Positions 15,665 through 25,474 of a stretch of DNA of 64,000 nt are shown here, in pieces (the stretch's first letter is position 1; each line of letters opens with the position of its first letter). The position numbers were made by a program, and so were the translations under genes. Source of the DNA: Micromonospora nigra (GTDB lineage: Bacteria > Actinomycetota > Actinomycetes > Mycobacteriales > Micromonosporaceae); contig NZ_FMHT01000003.1 of the NCBI RefSeq assembly GCF_900091585.1, positions 4,703,501 through 4,767,500 of the forward strand. Direction: 5' to 3'. The notes beneath the pieces are model-generated. The model ran no database searches. It worked only from the letters and a program-made list of their open reading frames with translations, and was not told where the DNA came from.

Positions 15665-18220
15665 GTGACCACGGTCGACCAGCCGGTGGACGTGCTGCTC
15701 AGCGACGGCACCACCGTCCAACTGCGACCCATCGACCCGTCCGACGGGCCGGGCGTCGTGGCCATGCACTCCCGGTTCTCGGAGCGCACCCGTTACCTGC
15801 GCTACTTCTCGCCGTACCCGCGCATCCCGGAGCGCGACCTGCACCGGTTCGTCAACGTCGACCACCGCGACCGGGAGGCGTTGGTGGTGCTCGCCGGCGA
15901 GCAGATCGTCGCCGTCGGTCGCTACGAGCGGCTCGGCCCCGCGGCCCCCGACGCCGAGGTGGCGTTCGTGGTGGAGGACGCCTACCAGGGGCGGGGCATC
16001 GGCTCGGTGCTGCTGGAACACCTGGCCGACGCGGCCCGGCGGCACGGCATCGTGAACTTCGTGGCCGAGGTGCTGCCCGCCAACGGGACGATGCTGCGGG
16101 TCTTCTCCGACTTCGGCTACCAGGTGCAACGTCAGTTCGCCGACGGGGTGGTGCACCTGACGTTCCCCATCGCGCCCACCGAGGCGACGCTGGAGGTGCA
16201 GCGCGGTCGGGAACACCGCACGGAGGCCCGTTCGATCGCCCGGCTGCTCGCCCCGCGTGGCGTGGCCGTCTACGGGGCCAGCGCCACCGGGCAGGGCGTC
16301 GGCGCGGCCGTGCTGGGGCATCTGCGGGACGGCGGTTTCGCCGGGGCGGTGGTGCCCGTGCACCCGACCGCGTCGACGGTGGCCGGGTTGCCCGCGTACC
16401 CGTCGGCGGTCGACGCGGGGTCCCCGGTCGACCTGGCCGTGGTGTCGGTGCCGCCCCGTGCCGTGGAGGGGGTGGTCGCCGACGCGGCCGCCGCCGGGGC
16501 GCACGGCCTGGTGGTGATCTCCGCGGGCTTCGCCGAGGCCGGTGGGGAGGGGGCCGCCGCGCAGCGGGCGCTGGTCCGGGCGGCCCACGCGGCGGGCATG
16601 CGGGTGGTCGGCCCGAACTGTCTGGGGGTGGCCAACACCGATCCGTCGGTACGCCTCAACGCCACGCTCGCCCCTCGGCTGCCGGCGCCCGGCCGGGTGG
16701 GCATCTTCAGCCAGTCGGGCGCGTTCGGGGTGGCGTTGCTGGCCGAGGCGGACCGGCGCGGGCTGGGCCTGTCCAGCTTCGTCTCGGCCGGCAACCGGGC
16801 TGACGTGTCCGGCAACGACCTGTTGCAGTACTGGCAGGACGACCCCGGCACAGACGTGATCATGTTGTACCTGGAGACGTTCGGCAACCCGCGCAAGTTC
16901 GCCCGGCTGGCCCGGCGCATCGGCCGGGACAAGCCGGTGCTGGCGCTGGCCTCGTCCGCCCGACCGCCCGGGGCGGGACAGGTCGCCGGCCCCGACGAGG
17001 TGGCGGTGAGTGCCCTGTTCGCCCAGTCGGGGGTGATCCGGGTGGACACGGTGGGCGAACTGCTCGACGTCGGGGTGCTGCTGGCCCACCAGCCGCTGCC
17101 GGCGGGCGACCGGGTCGGTGTGGTCGGCAACTCCTCGGCGCTGTGCGGGCTCGCCGCCACCGCCTGTGCCGCCCAGGGCCTCACGGTCGCCGCCGGTTAC
17201 CCGGTCGACGTGGGGCCCCGGGCCGGCGTCGCCGAGTACGCGGCCGCGCTCGCCGGGGCCGCCGCCGACGAGCGGGTGGACGCGCTCGTGGCCGTGTTCG
17301 CCCCGCCGCTGCCGGGGCAGCTCACCAGCGCCGAGGCCGACTTCACCGCCGCCCTGCCCGTCGCGTTCGCCGCCGGCAAGCCCACGGTGGCGACCTTCCT
17401 CGTCGGCCGCGCCCCGGCCGGGGTGCCCGCGTACCCCAGTGTGGAGGAGGCGGTGCGGGCCCTGGGCCGCGTCACCGCGTACGCCCGCTGGCTGCGCCGC
17501 CCCGCCGGGGTGCTGCCCGAGCTGCCCCGGGTCGACGCGGCGGCGGCGCAGGCCGCCCTGCGCCCCGAGTGCCTCGACCCGGCGGGGCTGCTCACGGCGT
17601 ACGGCGTCGACGTGGTCGAGTCGGTGCCCGCCAGCTCGGCCGACGGGGCGGTCGAGGCCGCGTACGACCTGGGTTTCCCCGTGGCGTTGAAGGCCGCTGC
17701 CGCCGGCCTGCGACACCGGCTCGACCTGGGTGCCGTGCGCCTCGACCTGCCCGACGCGGCGACGGTGCGCCGGGCGTACGCGGAGATGGCGGCGGTCTTC
17801 GGCGCGGACGTGCTGGTGCAGCCGATGGTGCCCCCCGGGGTGGCCTGCGTGGTGGAGCTGGTGGAGGATCCGGCGTTCGGGCCGGTGGTCGGTTTCGGGT
17901 TGGGTGGGGTCGCCACGGAACTGCTCGGGGACCGGGCGTGGCGGGCGGTGCCGCTGACCGACCTGGACGCCGCCGAGCTGGTCGACGAGCCGCGGGCCGC
18001 GCCGTTGCTGCGGGGGCATCGGGGTGCCGCGCCGGTGGACCGGGCGGCGCTGACCGACCTGCTGCTGCGGGTGGGGCGGCTCGCCGACGAGCAGCCCCGG
18101 GTGCGGGCGTTGACGTTGAATCCGGTGCTGGCCCGGCCGGACGGCATCTCGGTGTTGCACGCGACCGTGCGGATCGGTTCGGTCGTCGACCGTCCCGACA
18201 CGGGCCCCCGCCGCCTCTGA
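15665..18220 (+). CDS. Pat-like protein acetyltransferase: GNAT fused to a degenerate ADP-forming acyl-CoA synthetase domain
   Basis: An 851-residue fusion. Residues about 11-170 are a GNAT domain with the acetyl-CoA loop QGRGIGSVLLEHL. Residues about 180-600 resemble the CoA-binding and ligase parts of NDP-forming acyl-CoA synthetases (VAVYGASAT, GPNCLGVANT, FSQSGAFGV), and the C-terminus is ATP-grasp-like (FPVALKAAA, VQPMVPPGV). The phosphohistidine motif of active synthetases (SHTGSLAG-type) is replaced by AGPDEVA, so the large domain is probably regulatory, as in other Pat enzymes. The likely job is acetylation of acyl-CoA synthetases, reversed by AcuC. GTG start, 12 bp after acuC. Confidence 0.88.
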   Translation: MTTVDQPVDVLLSDGTTVQLRPIDPSDGPGVVAMHSRFSERTRYLRYFSPYPRIPERDLHRFVNVDHRDREALVVLAGEQIVAVGRYERLGPAAPDAEVAFVVEDAYQGRGIGSVLLEHLADAARRHGIVNFVAEVLPANGTMLRVFSDFGYQVQRQFADGVVHLTFPIAPTEATLEVQRGREHRTEARSIARLLAPRGVAVYGASATGQGVGAAVLGHLRDGGFAGAVVPVHPTASTVAGLPAYPSAVDAGSPVDLAVVSVPPRAVEGVVADAAAAGAHGLVVISAGFAEAGGEGAAAQRALVRAAHAAGMRVVGPNCLGVANTDPSVRLNATLAPRLPAPGRVGIFSQSGAFGVALLAEADRRGLGLSSFVSAGNRADVSGNDLLQYWQDDPGTDVIMLYLETFGNPRKFARLARRIGRDKPVLALASSARPPGAGQVAGPDEVAVSALFAQSGVIRVDTVGELLDVGVLLAHQPLPAGDRVGVVGNSSALCGLAATACAAQGLTVAAGYPVDVGPRAGVAEYAAALAGAAADERVDALVAVFAPPLPGQLTSAEADFTAALPVAFAAGKPTVATFLVGRAPAGVPAYPSVEEAVRALGRVTAYARWLRRPAGVLPELPRVDAAAAQAALRPECLDPAGLLTAYGVDVVESVPASSADGAVEAAYDLGFPVALKAAAAGLRHRLDLGAVRLDLPDAATVRRAYAEMAAVFGADVLVQPMVPPGVACVVELVEDPAFGPVVGFGLGGVATELLGDRAWRAVPLTDLDAAELVDEPRAAPLLRGHRGAAPVDRAALTDLLLRVGRLADEQPRVRALTLNPVLARPDGISVLHATVRIGSVVDRPDTGPRRL

Positions 18221-18279
18221 CGGCCGCCGCGTGGAGCCGGCGACGCCGGGTTCGGGCGCGGCGTGCTCCGGCTGCCGGG

Positions 18280-18690
18280 TCAGGCCCGCTCGGAGATCTG
18301 CTGGACGGCCCAGGCGTTGCCGTCGGGGTCGGTGAAGAAGACGAAGCCCACGTTGTCCAGTGGGTCGGGCACGGGCCGCGGGTTCTTCCCGACGACCTGG
18401 ATCTCGCTGACCTCGACGCCCCGGTCGACCAGTTCGGCCCGCGCCGCGCGCAGGTCCGGAACCACCAGCTGGAGGCCCTTGAGCGAGCCGGGAGGCATGT
18501 CCGGCACGGCCCCCTTGCCGATCACCACCGAGCAGCCGGAGCCGGGCGGGGTGAGCTGCACGATGCGGGTGTCGGCGTCGATCACGGTGTCATGGTCGAC
18601 GGTGAAGCCGAGCCGGTCGGCGTAGAACGCCTTGGCCCGGTCCACGTCGGAGACGGGCACGATCACCACTTCCAGTGTCCAGTTCACCAC
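18280..18690 (-). CDS. VOC-family (glyoxalase/bleomycin-resistance-like) protein
   Basis: A 136-residue single-module VOC protein with two beta-alpha-beta-beta-beta repeats (VVIVPVSDVDRAKAFYADRLGF and the second half GLQLVVPDLRAARAEL), ending FFTDPDGNAWAVQQ. The substrate cannot be read from the sequence; such proteins range from glyoxalases to resistance proteins. GTG at 18690 is followed directly by a second GTG. It converges with the Pat-like gene and is separated from sigB by a terminator hairpin. Confidence 0.85.
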   Translation of the reverse strand: MVNWTLEVVIVPVSDVDRAKAFYADRLGFTVDHDTVIDADTRIVQLTPPGSGCSVVIGKGAVPDMPPGSLKGLQLVVPDLRAARAELVDRGVEVSEIQVVGKNPRPVPDPLDNVGFVFFTDPDGNAWAVQQISERA

Positions 18691-18734
18691 GCCTGCCTAG
18701 TGGGACACCGCTGCGGGCACAAGGACCGACACGC

Positions 18735-18767
18735 GCGACGGCCCCGGCGAACCGCCGGGGCCGTCGC
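18735..18767 (-). terminator. terminator hairpin after sigB
   Basis: A perfect 14-bp stem (18735-18748 with 18754-18767), extendable by one pair, with a 3-nt loop. It lies 11 bp past the sigB stop. Confidence 0.8.
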
Positions 18768-18778
18768 GGGCGGACGCG

Positions 18779-19795
18779 TCAGCAGGCGTACGCCTCCAAC
18801 CGCTGGGCCCGCTCCGGGGCACGCAGCTTCAGCAGGGTGACCTTCTCGATCTGGCGGATCCGTTCCCGGGACAGACCGAACTCGCGGCCCACCTCGTCGA
18901 GGGTGCGCTGCCGGCCGTCGTCGAGGCCGAACCGCAGCCGGATCACGGCCTGCTCCCGCTGGGAGAGGGTGGCCAGCACGATGCTGACCTCGTTGCGCAG
19001 TTCTCCGTGCGCGGCGACCTCACCGGGTGCGGCTGCCGGGTCGACCGCGGCGACGAAGTCGCCGAGCGCGCTCTCCCCGTCCTCGCCGACCGCCTGGTCC
19101 AGGCTCACCGGCTCCCGGTCGTACGAGATCAGCTCGATCACCTGGAACTCGGGAACGTCCAACGCCCGGGCCACCTCCGCGACGGTCGGCTCCCGGCCCA
19201 GCGTCACCGACAGTTCCCGGCGGGCGCGGACCATCCGGTTGACCTGCTCGACCATGTGGACGGGGATGCGGATGGTGCGGGCCTGGTCGGCCATGGCGCG
19301 GGTGATGGCCTGGCGGATCCACCAGGTGGCGTAGGTGGAGAACTTGTAGCCCTTGGTGTAGTCGAACTTCTCGACGGCGCGGATCAGGCCGAGGTTGCCT
19401 TCCTGGATCAGGTCGAGGAAGGCCATGCCGCGTCCCGTGTACCGCTTGGCGATGCTGACCACCAGCCGCAGGTTCGCCTCCAGCAGGTGGTTCTTCGCGG
19501 CCCGCCCCTGCGCGGCGACGAGTTCGAGGTCGGCGCGCAGGCCGGCGGAGACCGGGGTGCAGGTGGTCAGCTTCTCCTCGGCGAACAGCCCGGCCTCGAT
19601 CCGCTTGGCCAGGTCGACCTCCTGTGCCGCCGTCAGCAGCTTCGTGCGACCGATTCCGTTGAGGTATGCCCGGACCAGGTCGGTGGAGACGCCGCGCTCG
19701 TCGGTGGCGTCCAGGTCGGTCAGGGTGTCGGTGCCGAGCTCGGCCTCGGTGGTGCCGGCCGGGCGCATCCGGTGCTCCATCATCTGCAGGGCCAT
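18779..19795 (-). CDS. sigB: RNA polymerase sigma factor SigB (group 2 sigma70)
   Basis: A non-essential principal-like sigma factor. The 338-residue protein has region 1.2 ([16 protein letters not shown]), region 2 ([30 protein letters not shown]), region 3 and region 4 ([17 protein letters not shown]), but lacks the long Lys/Ala-rich N-terminus of the primary sigma factor at 36.3 kb. ATG at 19795 follows GGGGAGA by about 7 nt. A 204-bp stretch coding for region 2 is identical at DNA level to the primary sigma gene. As in M. tuberculosis, sigB lies near ideR, though five genes intervene here. Confidence 0.94.
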   Translation of the reverse strand: MALQMMEHRMRPAGTTEAELGTDTLTDLDATDERGVSTDLVRAYLNGIGRTKLLTAAQEVDLAKRIEAGLFAEEKLTTCTPVSAGLRADLELVAAQGRAAKNHLLEANLRLVVSIAKRYTGRGMAFLDLIQEGNLGLIRAVEKFDYTKGYKFSTYATWWIRQAITRAMADQARTIRIPVHMVEQVNRMVRARRELSVTLGREPTVAEVARALDVPEFQVIELISYDREPVSLDQAVGEDGESALGDFVAAVDPAAAPGEVAAHGELRNEVSIVLATLSQREQAVIRLRFGLDDGRQRTLDEVGREFGLSRERIRQIEKVTLLKLRAPERAQRLEAYAC

Positions 19796-20075
19796 CTCTG
19801 TTCTCCCCGTGTCCACGTCTGTGCCGCGTCTTTGCCGGCCCAGTGGTGCCGGTATGACAGACAGCTTGGCGGTCCGGGCGTGAAACGGGAGTGAGGCGAT
19901 CGCAGAGTTGACAGGAACTTGCGTCTTCGGGGCCGGCCCTGCGGCGCGGGCGGGCCCGCGGCGGGTCGGGCGGCGGCCCTTGTCAGGGGCGGATACCGTG
20001 CCAGCGGCCGGCCGACCGGGCCGGCGCGGACCGCCCGCACGGGCGGCCGGGTGAACGGACGACGGAGGAGTGATC

Positions 20076-20864
20076 GTGGTCTTCAAGCGGCTCATGCAGG
20101 CGATGGGCGTGGGCGGCCCGTCGGTGGAGACGGTGCTGGCCAACCCGAACTGCCGCCCAGGTGGCCAGTTGGAGGGCACCGTCCAGGTGGCCGGTGGCGA
20201 CCACGCCGTCGACGTGACCTACGTGGCTCTCGGGCTGGTCACCCGGGTCGAGGTGGAGAGCGGCGACGACGACTACCAGACCACGCAGGAGTTCCACCGG
20301 CAGCACGCCACCGGCGCGTTCCGGTTGGAGGCGGGCCAGCGGTACGACATCCCGTTCCGCTTCGACGTGCCGTGGGAGACCCCGCTGACCGAGCTGTACG
20401 GGCAGCACCTGCACGGGATGACCATGGGTCTGCGCACCGAACTGGAGGTGGCGAAGGCCGTCGACAAGGGTGACCTGGACGCGGTCGCGGTGCATCCGTT
20501 GCCCGCCCAGGAACGGATCCTGGACGCGTTCCTGCGGTTGGGTTTCCGGTTCGCCCGCGCCGACGTCGAACGTGGCCACATCTACGGCGTACACCAGAGC
20601 CTGCCCTTCTACCAGGAGATCGAGTTCGCGCCCGCGCCGCAGTACGCCGGAGCGATCAACCAGCTGGAGGTCACCTTCGTGGCCGACCCGCAGCAGATGC
20701 AGGTGGTGCTGGAGCTGGACAAGCGCGGTGGCTTGCTCACCGAGGGCCGGGACACCTTCGGCCGGTTCACGGTGCAGCACGCCACGGCCGAGGGGACGGA
20801 CTGGACGGCTCAGCTGGACGCCTGGCTGCGCCAGTCCCTCCAGCGCCGGGGACTGTTCGGCTGA
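20076..20864 (+). CDS. sporulation-control (Spo0M-like) protein
   Basis: A 262-residue arrestin-fold protein of the Spo0M family, which affects sporulation or stress responses in Bacillus and is widespread in actinobacteria. It shows the family N-terminus ([19 protein letters not shown]), the [16 protein letters not shown] strand and the conserved [14 protein letters not shown] segment. GTG at 20076 is preferred over GTG 20070 because GGAGGA ends about 7 nt upstream of it and only 1 nt upstream of the other. It is a single gene, divergent from sigB across 280 bp. Confidence 0.87.
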   Translation: MVFKRLMQAMGVGGPSVETVLANPNCRPGGQLEGTVQVAGGDHAVDVTYVALGLVTRVEVESGDDDYQTTQEFHRQHATGAFRLEAGQRYDIPFRFDVPWETPLTELYGQHLHGMTMGLRTELEVAKAVDKGDLDAVAVHPLPAQERILDAFLRLGFRFARADVERGHIYGVHQSLPFYQEIEFAPAPQYAGAINQLEVTFVADPQQMQVVLELDKRGGLLTEGRDTFGRFTVQHATAEGTDWTAQLDAWLRQSLQRRGLFG

Positions 20865-20873
20865 CGTCGTCCG

Positions 20874-20908
20874 ACCCGCCCCGCCCGGCTCGACCCGGCG
20901 GGGCGGGT
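20874..20908. terminator. bidirectional terminator between spo0M-like gene and dtd
   Basis: A perfect 12-bp stem (20874-20885 with 20897-20908) and an 11-nt loop lie between two convergent genes. Confidence 0.75.
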
Positions 20909-20915
20909 GAGGTGC

Positions 20916-21338
20916 TCAGAGGTCCAGCAGGAGGGTGCGGGGACCCACGTTGACGCTCTCCACCAGCATGTGGGCGCGGAAGCGGCCGGTCTCGACCGTC
21001 GCGCCGCGCTCCCGCAGCACCCGGACCACCTCGTCGACCAGGGGTTCGGCGATCTCGGCGGGGGCGGCGGCCGTCCAGCTCGGCCGGCGCCCCTTGCGGG
21101 CGTCGCCGTAGAGGGTGAACTGGCTGACCACCAGCAGCGGTGCGCCGCTGTCGGCGGCGGACCGCTGCTCGTCGAGGATGCGCAGTTCGTGCACCTTGCG
21201 GGCCATGGTGCGGGCGATGTCCACCGTGTCGGCGTGAGTCACCCCGAGCAGCACCAGCAACCCGTCGGTGATCGCGCCGACCACCTCGCCGTCGACCGTG
21301 ACGCTCGCCCGCGCGACGGTCTGCACCACCGCCCGCAT
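20916..21338 (-). CDS. dtd: D-aminoacyl-tRNA deacylase Dtd
   Basis: Hydrolyses D-amino acids, and glycine mischarged on tRNA-Ala, from tRNA. The 140-residue protein has the signature SQFTLYGD (residues 72-79) and the C-terminal motif ending in VNVGP, which places the Gly-cisPro loop in the neighbouring subunit of the dimer. The ATG start [13 protein letters not shown] is typical. The methyltransferase gene is upstream on the same strand with 25 bp between, so the two may be cotranscribed. Confidence 0.95.
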   Translation of the reverse strand: MRAVVQTVARASVTVDGEVVGAITDGLLVLLGVTHADTVDIARTMARKVHELRILDEQRSAADSGAPLLVVSQFTLYGDARKGRRPSWTAAAPAEIAEPLVDEVVRVLRERGATVETGRFRAHMLVESVNVGPRTLLLDL

Positions 21339-21363
21339 CAGCGCACCACCGCCCCGGCCCCCG

Positions 21364-22848
21364 TCACGCCCGCACCGGTTCGACGAAGCCGCGCTCGACC
21401 AGGTGCGCCACGATCGGGCCGGCGGCCTCCGCCAGCTCAGCCGGCGGGACGTCGTGTGCGGCGGCGAGCAACGCCAACTGGTCGCGCAGCGGCAACCGGC
21501 CGTCGGCGCCCCCTACCAGCGCCAGCACCAGCGGGTCGATCTCCTCGCTCCAGCGCAGCCCGTGCGGCATGGCCAGGACCTGCCGGTCCACCGCCCAACC
21601 CTCCTCGCCCATGGTCGCCTCCTGACGTAGCTGGAGCCCCTCGGCGGCCTGGTAGCGCGCGTCGAGCAGCTCGTCGGTGTCCCGGGCCCGCAGCCAGTCC
21701 TGACGGTCGAACCAGCCGGCGACCCGGTCGCCCATCGGCGCCTCCACCCGCTGGCGCAGCTCCTCCACCCGCACGGGCGGGTCGTCGTGGCCGGCCCGGC
21801 GCAGCGAGACGATGCCGAAACCGACCGCTTCCACTTTGTGCGCGTCGAACCAGTCCAGCCAGTCGGCCATCCGCCGGGGGTCGGCGGCCTCGCCGACGTC
21901 GGTGAGCCACAGGTTGACGTACGCCATCGGGTCGGCGACCTCGCGCTGGACGACCCAGGCGTCCAGGCCGGTGCCGGTGAACCAGCCCGCCACCCGCTCG
22001 TCCCAGTCCTCGCCGGTCACGTGCACCCAGTTGGCCAGGTACTGCATGGTGCCGCCCTCGGTGAGCAGGCCGGGGGCGGCGGCGGCCAGTTCGGCGCCGA
22101 TGGCGTCACCGACCCGCCCCGAGTCGCGGTAGACGTGCGTGGTGGTGCCGGGGCCCACGACGAACGGCGGGTTGCTCACCACCAGGTCGAAGCGTCGGCC
22201 GGCGACGGGGGCGACCATGTCTCCGCGCAGCAGCTCCCAGTCCTGTCCGTTGAGGGCGGCGGTGGTGGCGGCGAAGCGCAGCGCCCGGGCGGACAGGTCG
22301 GTGGCGGTGACGTGGCGGGCGTGGGTGGCCAGGTGCAGGGCCTGTACGCCGGAGCCGGTGCCCAGGTCGAGCGCGGTGTCGACGGGACGTCGGACGGTGG
22401 CCCCGATCAGCGTCTGGGTCGCCCCGCCGATGCCGAGCACGTGTTCGGCGTGCAACGGCTGGCCCGGCCGGGCGCTGGCCGGTACGTCGGCGAGCACCCA
22501 CCAGTCGTCGCCGTACGGTTCGAGGTCCAGACCCATGCGCAGCCCGTCGCTGTGCCGCTGGACCAGGCCGGCGGCGAGGGCGTCCTCGATCGACAGGGGC
22601 GCGAGCGCGGCGGCGACCGCGGCCTCCGGTTCGGTCTGCTCGCAGATGAACACCCTGATCAGGGTGGCGAGCGGGTCGCGGTCCCCGGTCGCGCGCAGCG
22701 CTGCCCGGAAGTCGTTGCGGGCGACTCCGCCGGTGGCCGGTGGCCCGAGCCGCAGGGCGATGCCGTTCGAGGTGAAGTTCGCTGCGACCAGCGCGGCCCG
22801 GAGCGCCTCCACCCCGGCGGGGGGCAGCAACATGTCGTGTTCGTCCAC
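21364..22848 (-). CDS. class I SAM-dependent methyltransferase with actinobacterial N- and C-terminal extensions
   Basis: A 494-residue protein. The central Rossmann methyltransferase domain (about 150-330) has the SAM motif [12 protein letters not shown] and the NPPF catalytic motif typical of N-methyltransferases of amides or bases, such as HemK/PrmC or RsmC types. The N-terminal 130 residues resemble the DUF7059-type region seen in actinobacterial homologues, and the C-terminal 150 residues are a further helical part. The target, rRNA or a protein glutamine, is not known. GTG at 22848 is the only sensible start, with a poorly spaced GGAG just before it. Confidence 0.85.
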   Translation of the reverse strand: MDEHDMLLPPAGVEALRAALVAANFTSNGIALRLGPPATGGVARNDFRAALRATGDRDPLATLIRVFICEQTEPEAAVAAALAPLSIEDALAAGLVQRHSDGLRMGLDLEPYGDDWWVLADVPASARPGQPLHAEHVLGIGGATQTLIGATVRRPVDTALDLGTGSGVQALHLATHARHVTATDLSARALRFAATTAALNGQDWELLRGDMVAPVAGRRFDLVVSNPPFVVGPGTTTHVYRDSGRVGDAIGAELAAAAPGLLTEGGTMQYLANWVHVTGEDWDERVAGWFTGTGLDAWVVQREVADPMAYVNLWLTDVGEAADPRRMADWLDWFDAHKVEAVGFGIVSLRRAGHDDPPVRVEELRQRVEAPMGDRVAGWFDRQDWLRARDTDELLDARYQAAEGLQLRQEATMGEEGWAVDRQVLAMPHGLRWSEEIDPLVLALVGGADGRLPLRDQLALLAAAHDVPPAELAEAAGPIVAHLVERGFVEPVRA

Positions 22849-23030
22849 GGCTCCATCCTGCCTGGTGCACCTCGGCGGGGGGCACGCTCCCCCGTGACAC
22901 CCGCCAGAATTCGAAGCCTATCGCTGTCATGTCCATCTATGTAGCGCTAGCATCTGATCCACGTTCATCGATGGAAGCGGTTCTCCGGGCCAGGAGTCCG
23001 GTGGGCACGCTCCGGTTATGGAGACACACG

Positions 23031-24251
23031 ATGCGATCTGGGTCCACCGCACGGCGGCGCCTCGTCCGCGCGCTCGCCGTCGTCGCCGCCGCGGCAGTTG
23101 TCTCGGCGGCCAGCACGACCCCCGTCCTCGCCGCGCCCACCGGGGAGATCCGCGGCGAGTTCGCCCCGAACGCGATCAGCGGCAGCTACCTCGTCGTCCT
23201 GCGGAGCGAGGCGGTCGGCTCCGCCGGCACCTTCGCCGCCCGCACCTCGGTGCCGAACCGGGCCAACGCCCTGGTCAAGCGGTACGGCGGCAGCGTCGCC
23301 GACGTCTACAGCGCCGCGTTGACCGGCTTCGCCGCCACGATGAACGCCGGCCAGGCGAAGCGGCTCGCCGCCGACCCGGCTGTCGCGTACGTGGAGCAGG
23401 ACCAGGTGGTCACCGTCCAGGGCACGCAGAGCAACCCGACCTGGGGGCTGGACCGCATCGACCAGCGCAACCTGCCGCTGAGCCGCAGCTTCACCTACCC
23501 GAACACGGCCTCGAACGTGCGGGCGTACATCATCGACACCGGCATCCGGACCAGCCACAGCCAGTTCGGCGGCTGGGCCACCTGGGGCACCAACACGGTG
23601 GACAGCAACAACACCGACTGCAACGGTCACGGCACGCACGTCGCCGGCACGGTCGGCGGCAGCACCCACGGGGTGGCCAAGCAGGTCCGCCTGGTGGCGG
23701 TGAAGGTGCTCAGCTGCTCCGGCAGCGGCAGCATCACCGGTGTGGTCAACGGCGTGAACTGGGTGACCGCCAACGCGGTCAAGCCGGCCGTGGCGAACAT
23801 GAGCCTCGGCGGCGGGGCCAGCACCGCGCTCGACAACGCGGTGGCCAACTCGATCAACTCGGGCATCACGTACGCGCTGGCGGCCGGCAACTCCACCGCC
23901 AACGCCTGCAACACCTCGCCGGCCCGGACCCGGGCGGCGCTCACCGTCGGCTCCACCACCAGCACCGACGCCCGCTCGTCGTTCTCCAACTACGGCACCT
24001 GCCTGGACATCTTCGCCCCCGGGTCGAGCATCACGTCGGCCTGGCACACCAGCGACACCGCGACCAACACGATCAGCGGCACCTCGATGGCCGCGCCGCA
24101 CGTGGCCGGCGCCGCCGCCCTCGTGCTCTCGGCCAACCCGTCCTACACCCCGGCCCAGGTCGGCAGCTACCTGACCGGCAACGCGACGACCGGCAAGGTG
24201 ACCAACGCGGGCACCGGTTCACCGAACCGGCTGCTGTTCGTGGTCAACTGA
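23031..24251 (+). CDS. secreted subtilisin-like serine protease (S8 family)
   Basis: A 406-residue extracellular protease. The signal peptide spans about residues 1-35, ending near VLAAP. An inhibitor_I9 propeptide follows (about 45-130, with SYLVVLR and VAYVEQDQVV). The peptidase domain has the triad Asp169 (IIDTGI), His200 (GHGTHVAG) and Ser352 (GTSMAAPHVAG), plus the oxyanion-region AAGNS motif. It has no extra C-terminal domain. The ATG has GGAGA 6 nt upstream; in-frame ATGs further up would place sequence before the signal peptide. A very stable terminator follows. Confidence 0.95.
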   Translation: MRSGSTARRRLVRALAVVAAAAVVSAASTTPVLAAPTGEIRGEFAPNAISGSYLVVLRSEAVGSAGTFAARTSVPNRANALVKRYGGSVADVYSAALTGFAATMNAGQAKRLAADPAVAYVEQDQVVTVQGTQSNPTWGLDRIDQRNLPLSRSFTYPNTASNVRAYIIDTGIRTSHSQFGGWATWGTNTVDSNNTDCNGHGTHVAGTVGGSTHGVAKQVRLVAVKVLSCSGSGSITGVVNGVNWVTANAVKPAVANMSLGGGASTALDNAVANSINSGITYALAAGNSTANACNTSPARTRAALTVGSTTSTDARSSFSNYGTCLDIFAPGSSITSAWHTSDTATNTISGTSMAAPHVAGAAALVLSANPSYTPAQVGSYLTGNATTGKVTNAGTGSPNRLLFVVN

Positions 24252-24269
24252 CCCGCGTTCCCAGCGCCT

Positions 24270-24301
24270 GACTTCCCAGCGGCCCGACTTTCCAGCGGCC
24301 C
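24270..24301. repeat. 16-bp tandem repeat after the S8 protease gene
   Basis: GACTTCCCAGCGGCCC (24270-24285) is followed directly by GACTTTCCAGCGGCCC (24286-24301), one mismatch, between the protease stop and its terminator. Confidence 0.85.
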
Positions 24302-24332
24302 GGCGGGCGGGATCCACCCGCCCGCCGGGCCG
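24296..24332. terminator. terminator hairpin between S8 protease and iron ABC genes
   Basis: A perfect 16-bp GC-rich stem (24296-24311 with 24317-24332) and a 5-nt loop ATCCA. It sits between convergent genes and can serve both. Confidence 0.85.
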
Positions 24333-24409
24333 CCGGCCGCAGACCACGGTGGCGCCAGCACGATCCGGATCTGGCGCGACGCGTCGGCCGTCGTCTCCGC
24401 CGAGGCGAC

Positions 24410-25474
24410 CTACCCGACCCGCAGCTCCGCCGGCACGACCTGCCCGGAAGCGGAGGGGAACGCCCGAGCGCTGCCCACCACGTGCACGACGACGTCGCCG
24501 CCGACCGGCACCGGGACGGCGTCGTCGAGGATCCGGGCGGTGACCCGAGTGCCGTCCGCCAGCCGCAGCCCCACCAGCGCGTCGTGGCCGTGGAAGTCGT
24601 GCCGCAGCACCGTCGCCGGCACCGCGCCCGGCACCGGGTCGAGGCGGACCTGCTCGGGCCGGACCAGGACGGTCACCGGGCCGTCCGGCACCGCGCCGGA
24701 GATCGGCACCGGCCCGAGGGCGGTGCGCGCCGTGCCGGCCTCGGCGACGGCCGGCAGCAGCACGGCGTCGCCGACGAAGCTGGCCACCCACGCGTCCACG
24801 GGCTCCCGGTAGACGGTCGTGGGGTGCGCCGACTGCACCACCCGGCCGGCGCGCAGCACCACCACCCGGTCGGCGACGGACAACGCCTCACCCTGGTCGT
24901 GGGTGACCAGCACACCGGTGGCCCCGTCGGTGCGCAGCGCCTCCCGGACGTCGTGGCGCAGCCCGGCCCGCAACCCCGCGTCCAACGCGCTGAACGGTTC
25001 GTCGAGCAGCACCACCGACGGCCGGGGCGCCAGAGCCCGGGCCACCGCGACCCGCTGCTGCTGCCCGCCGGAGAGCTGGTGCGGCATCCGGTCGCCGTAC
25101 CCGGCGAGGCCGACCAGGGCCAGCACCTCCTCGACCCGGTCGCCGCGCCGGGCGGCCCGGTCCAGGCCGTAGCCGACGTTGTCGGCGACGCTGAGGTGCG
25201 GGAACAACGCCCCCTCCTGGGGCACCACCGCGATCCGGCGGCGGTGCGCGGGCAGGTGCCGGCCGCCGCTGGCGACGGGTACACCGTCGATGCTGATCTC
25301 ACCGGCGTCGACGCGTTCGAAGCCGGCGAGGCAGCGCAACAGTGTCGTCTTGCCACAGCCGGAGGGCCCGAGGACGGCGGTGAGCAGCCCGGACGGCACG
25401 GTGAGGTCCACCCCGGCCAGGGCGGTCACCGGGCCGTACCGCTTCACCACGCCGGTCAGCGTGACCTCGCTCAT
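24410..25474 (-). CDS. iron(III) ABC transporter ATP-binding protein (FbpC-like)
   Basis: The ATPase subunit of a ferric-iron importer. The 354-residue protein has Walker A GPSGCGKTT (residues 36-44), Q-loop VPQEGALFPHLS, signature LSGGQQQR, Walker B VVLLDEP and H-loop VTHD. A C-terminal TOBE/OB-type regulatory domain (about 240-354) with LVRPEQVRL is typical of FbpC and MalK-like subunits. ATG at 25474 overlaps the permease stop by one nucleotide. It is the last gene of the three-gene operon under the IdeR box at 28166. Confidence 0.92.
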   Translation of the reverse strand: MSEVTLTGVVKRYGPVTALAGVDLTVPSGLLTAVLGPSGCGKTTLLRCLAGFERVDAGEISIDGVPVASGGRHLPAHRRRIAVVPQEGALFPHLSVADNVGYGLDRAARRGDRVEEVLALVGLAGYGDRMPHQLSGGQQQRVAVARALAPRPSVVLLDEPFSALDAGLRAGLRHDVREALRTDGATGVLVTHDQGEALSVADRVVVLRAGRVVQSAHPTTVYREPVDAWVASFVGDAVLLPAVAEAGTARTALGPVPISGAVPDGPVTVLVRPEQVRLDPVPGAVPATVLRHDFHGHDALVGLRLADGTRVTARILDDAVPVPVGGDVVVHVVGSARAFPSASGQVVPAELRVG

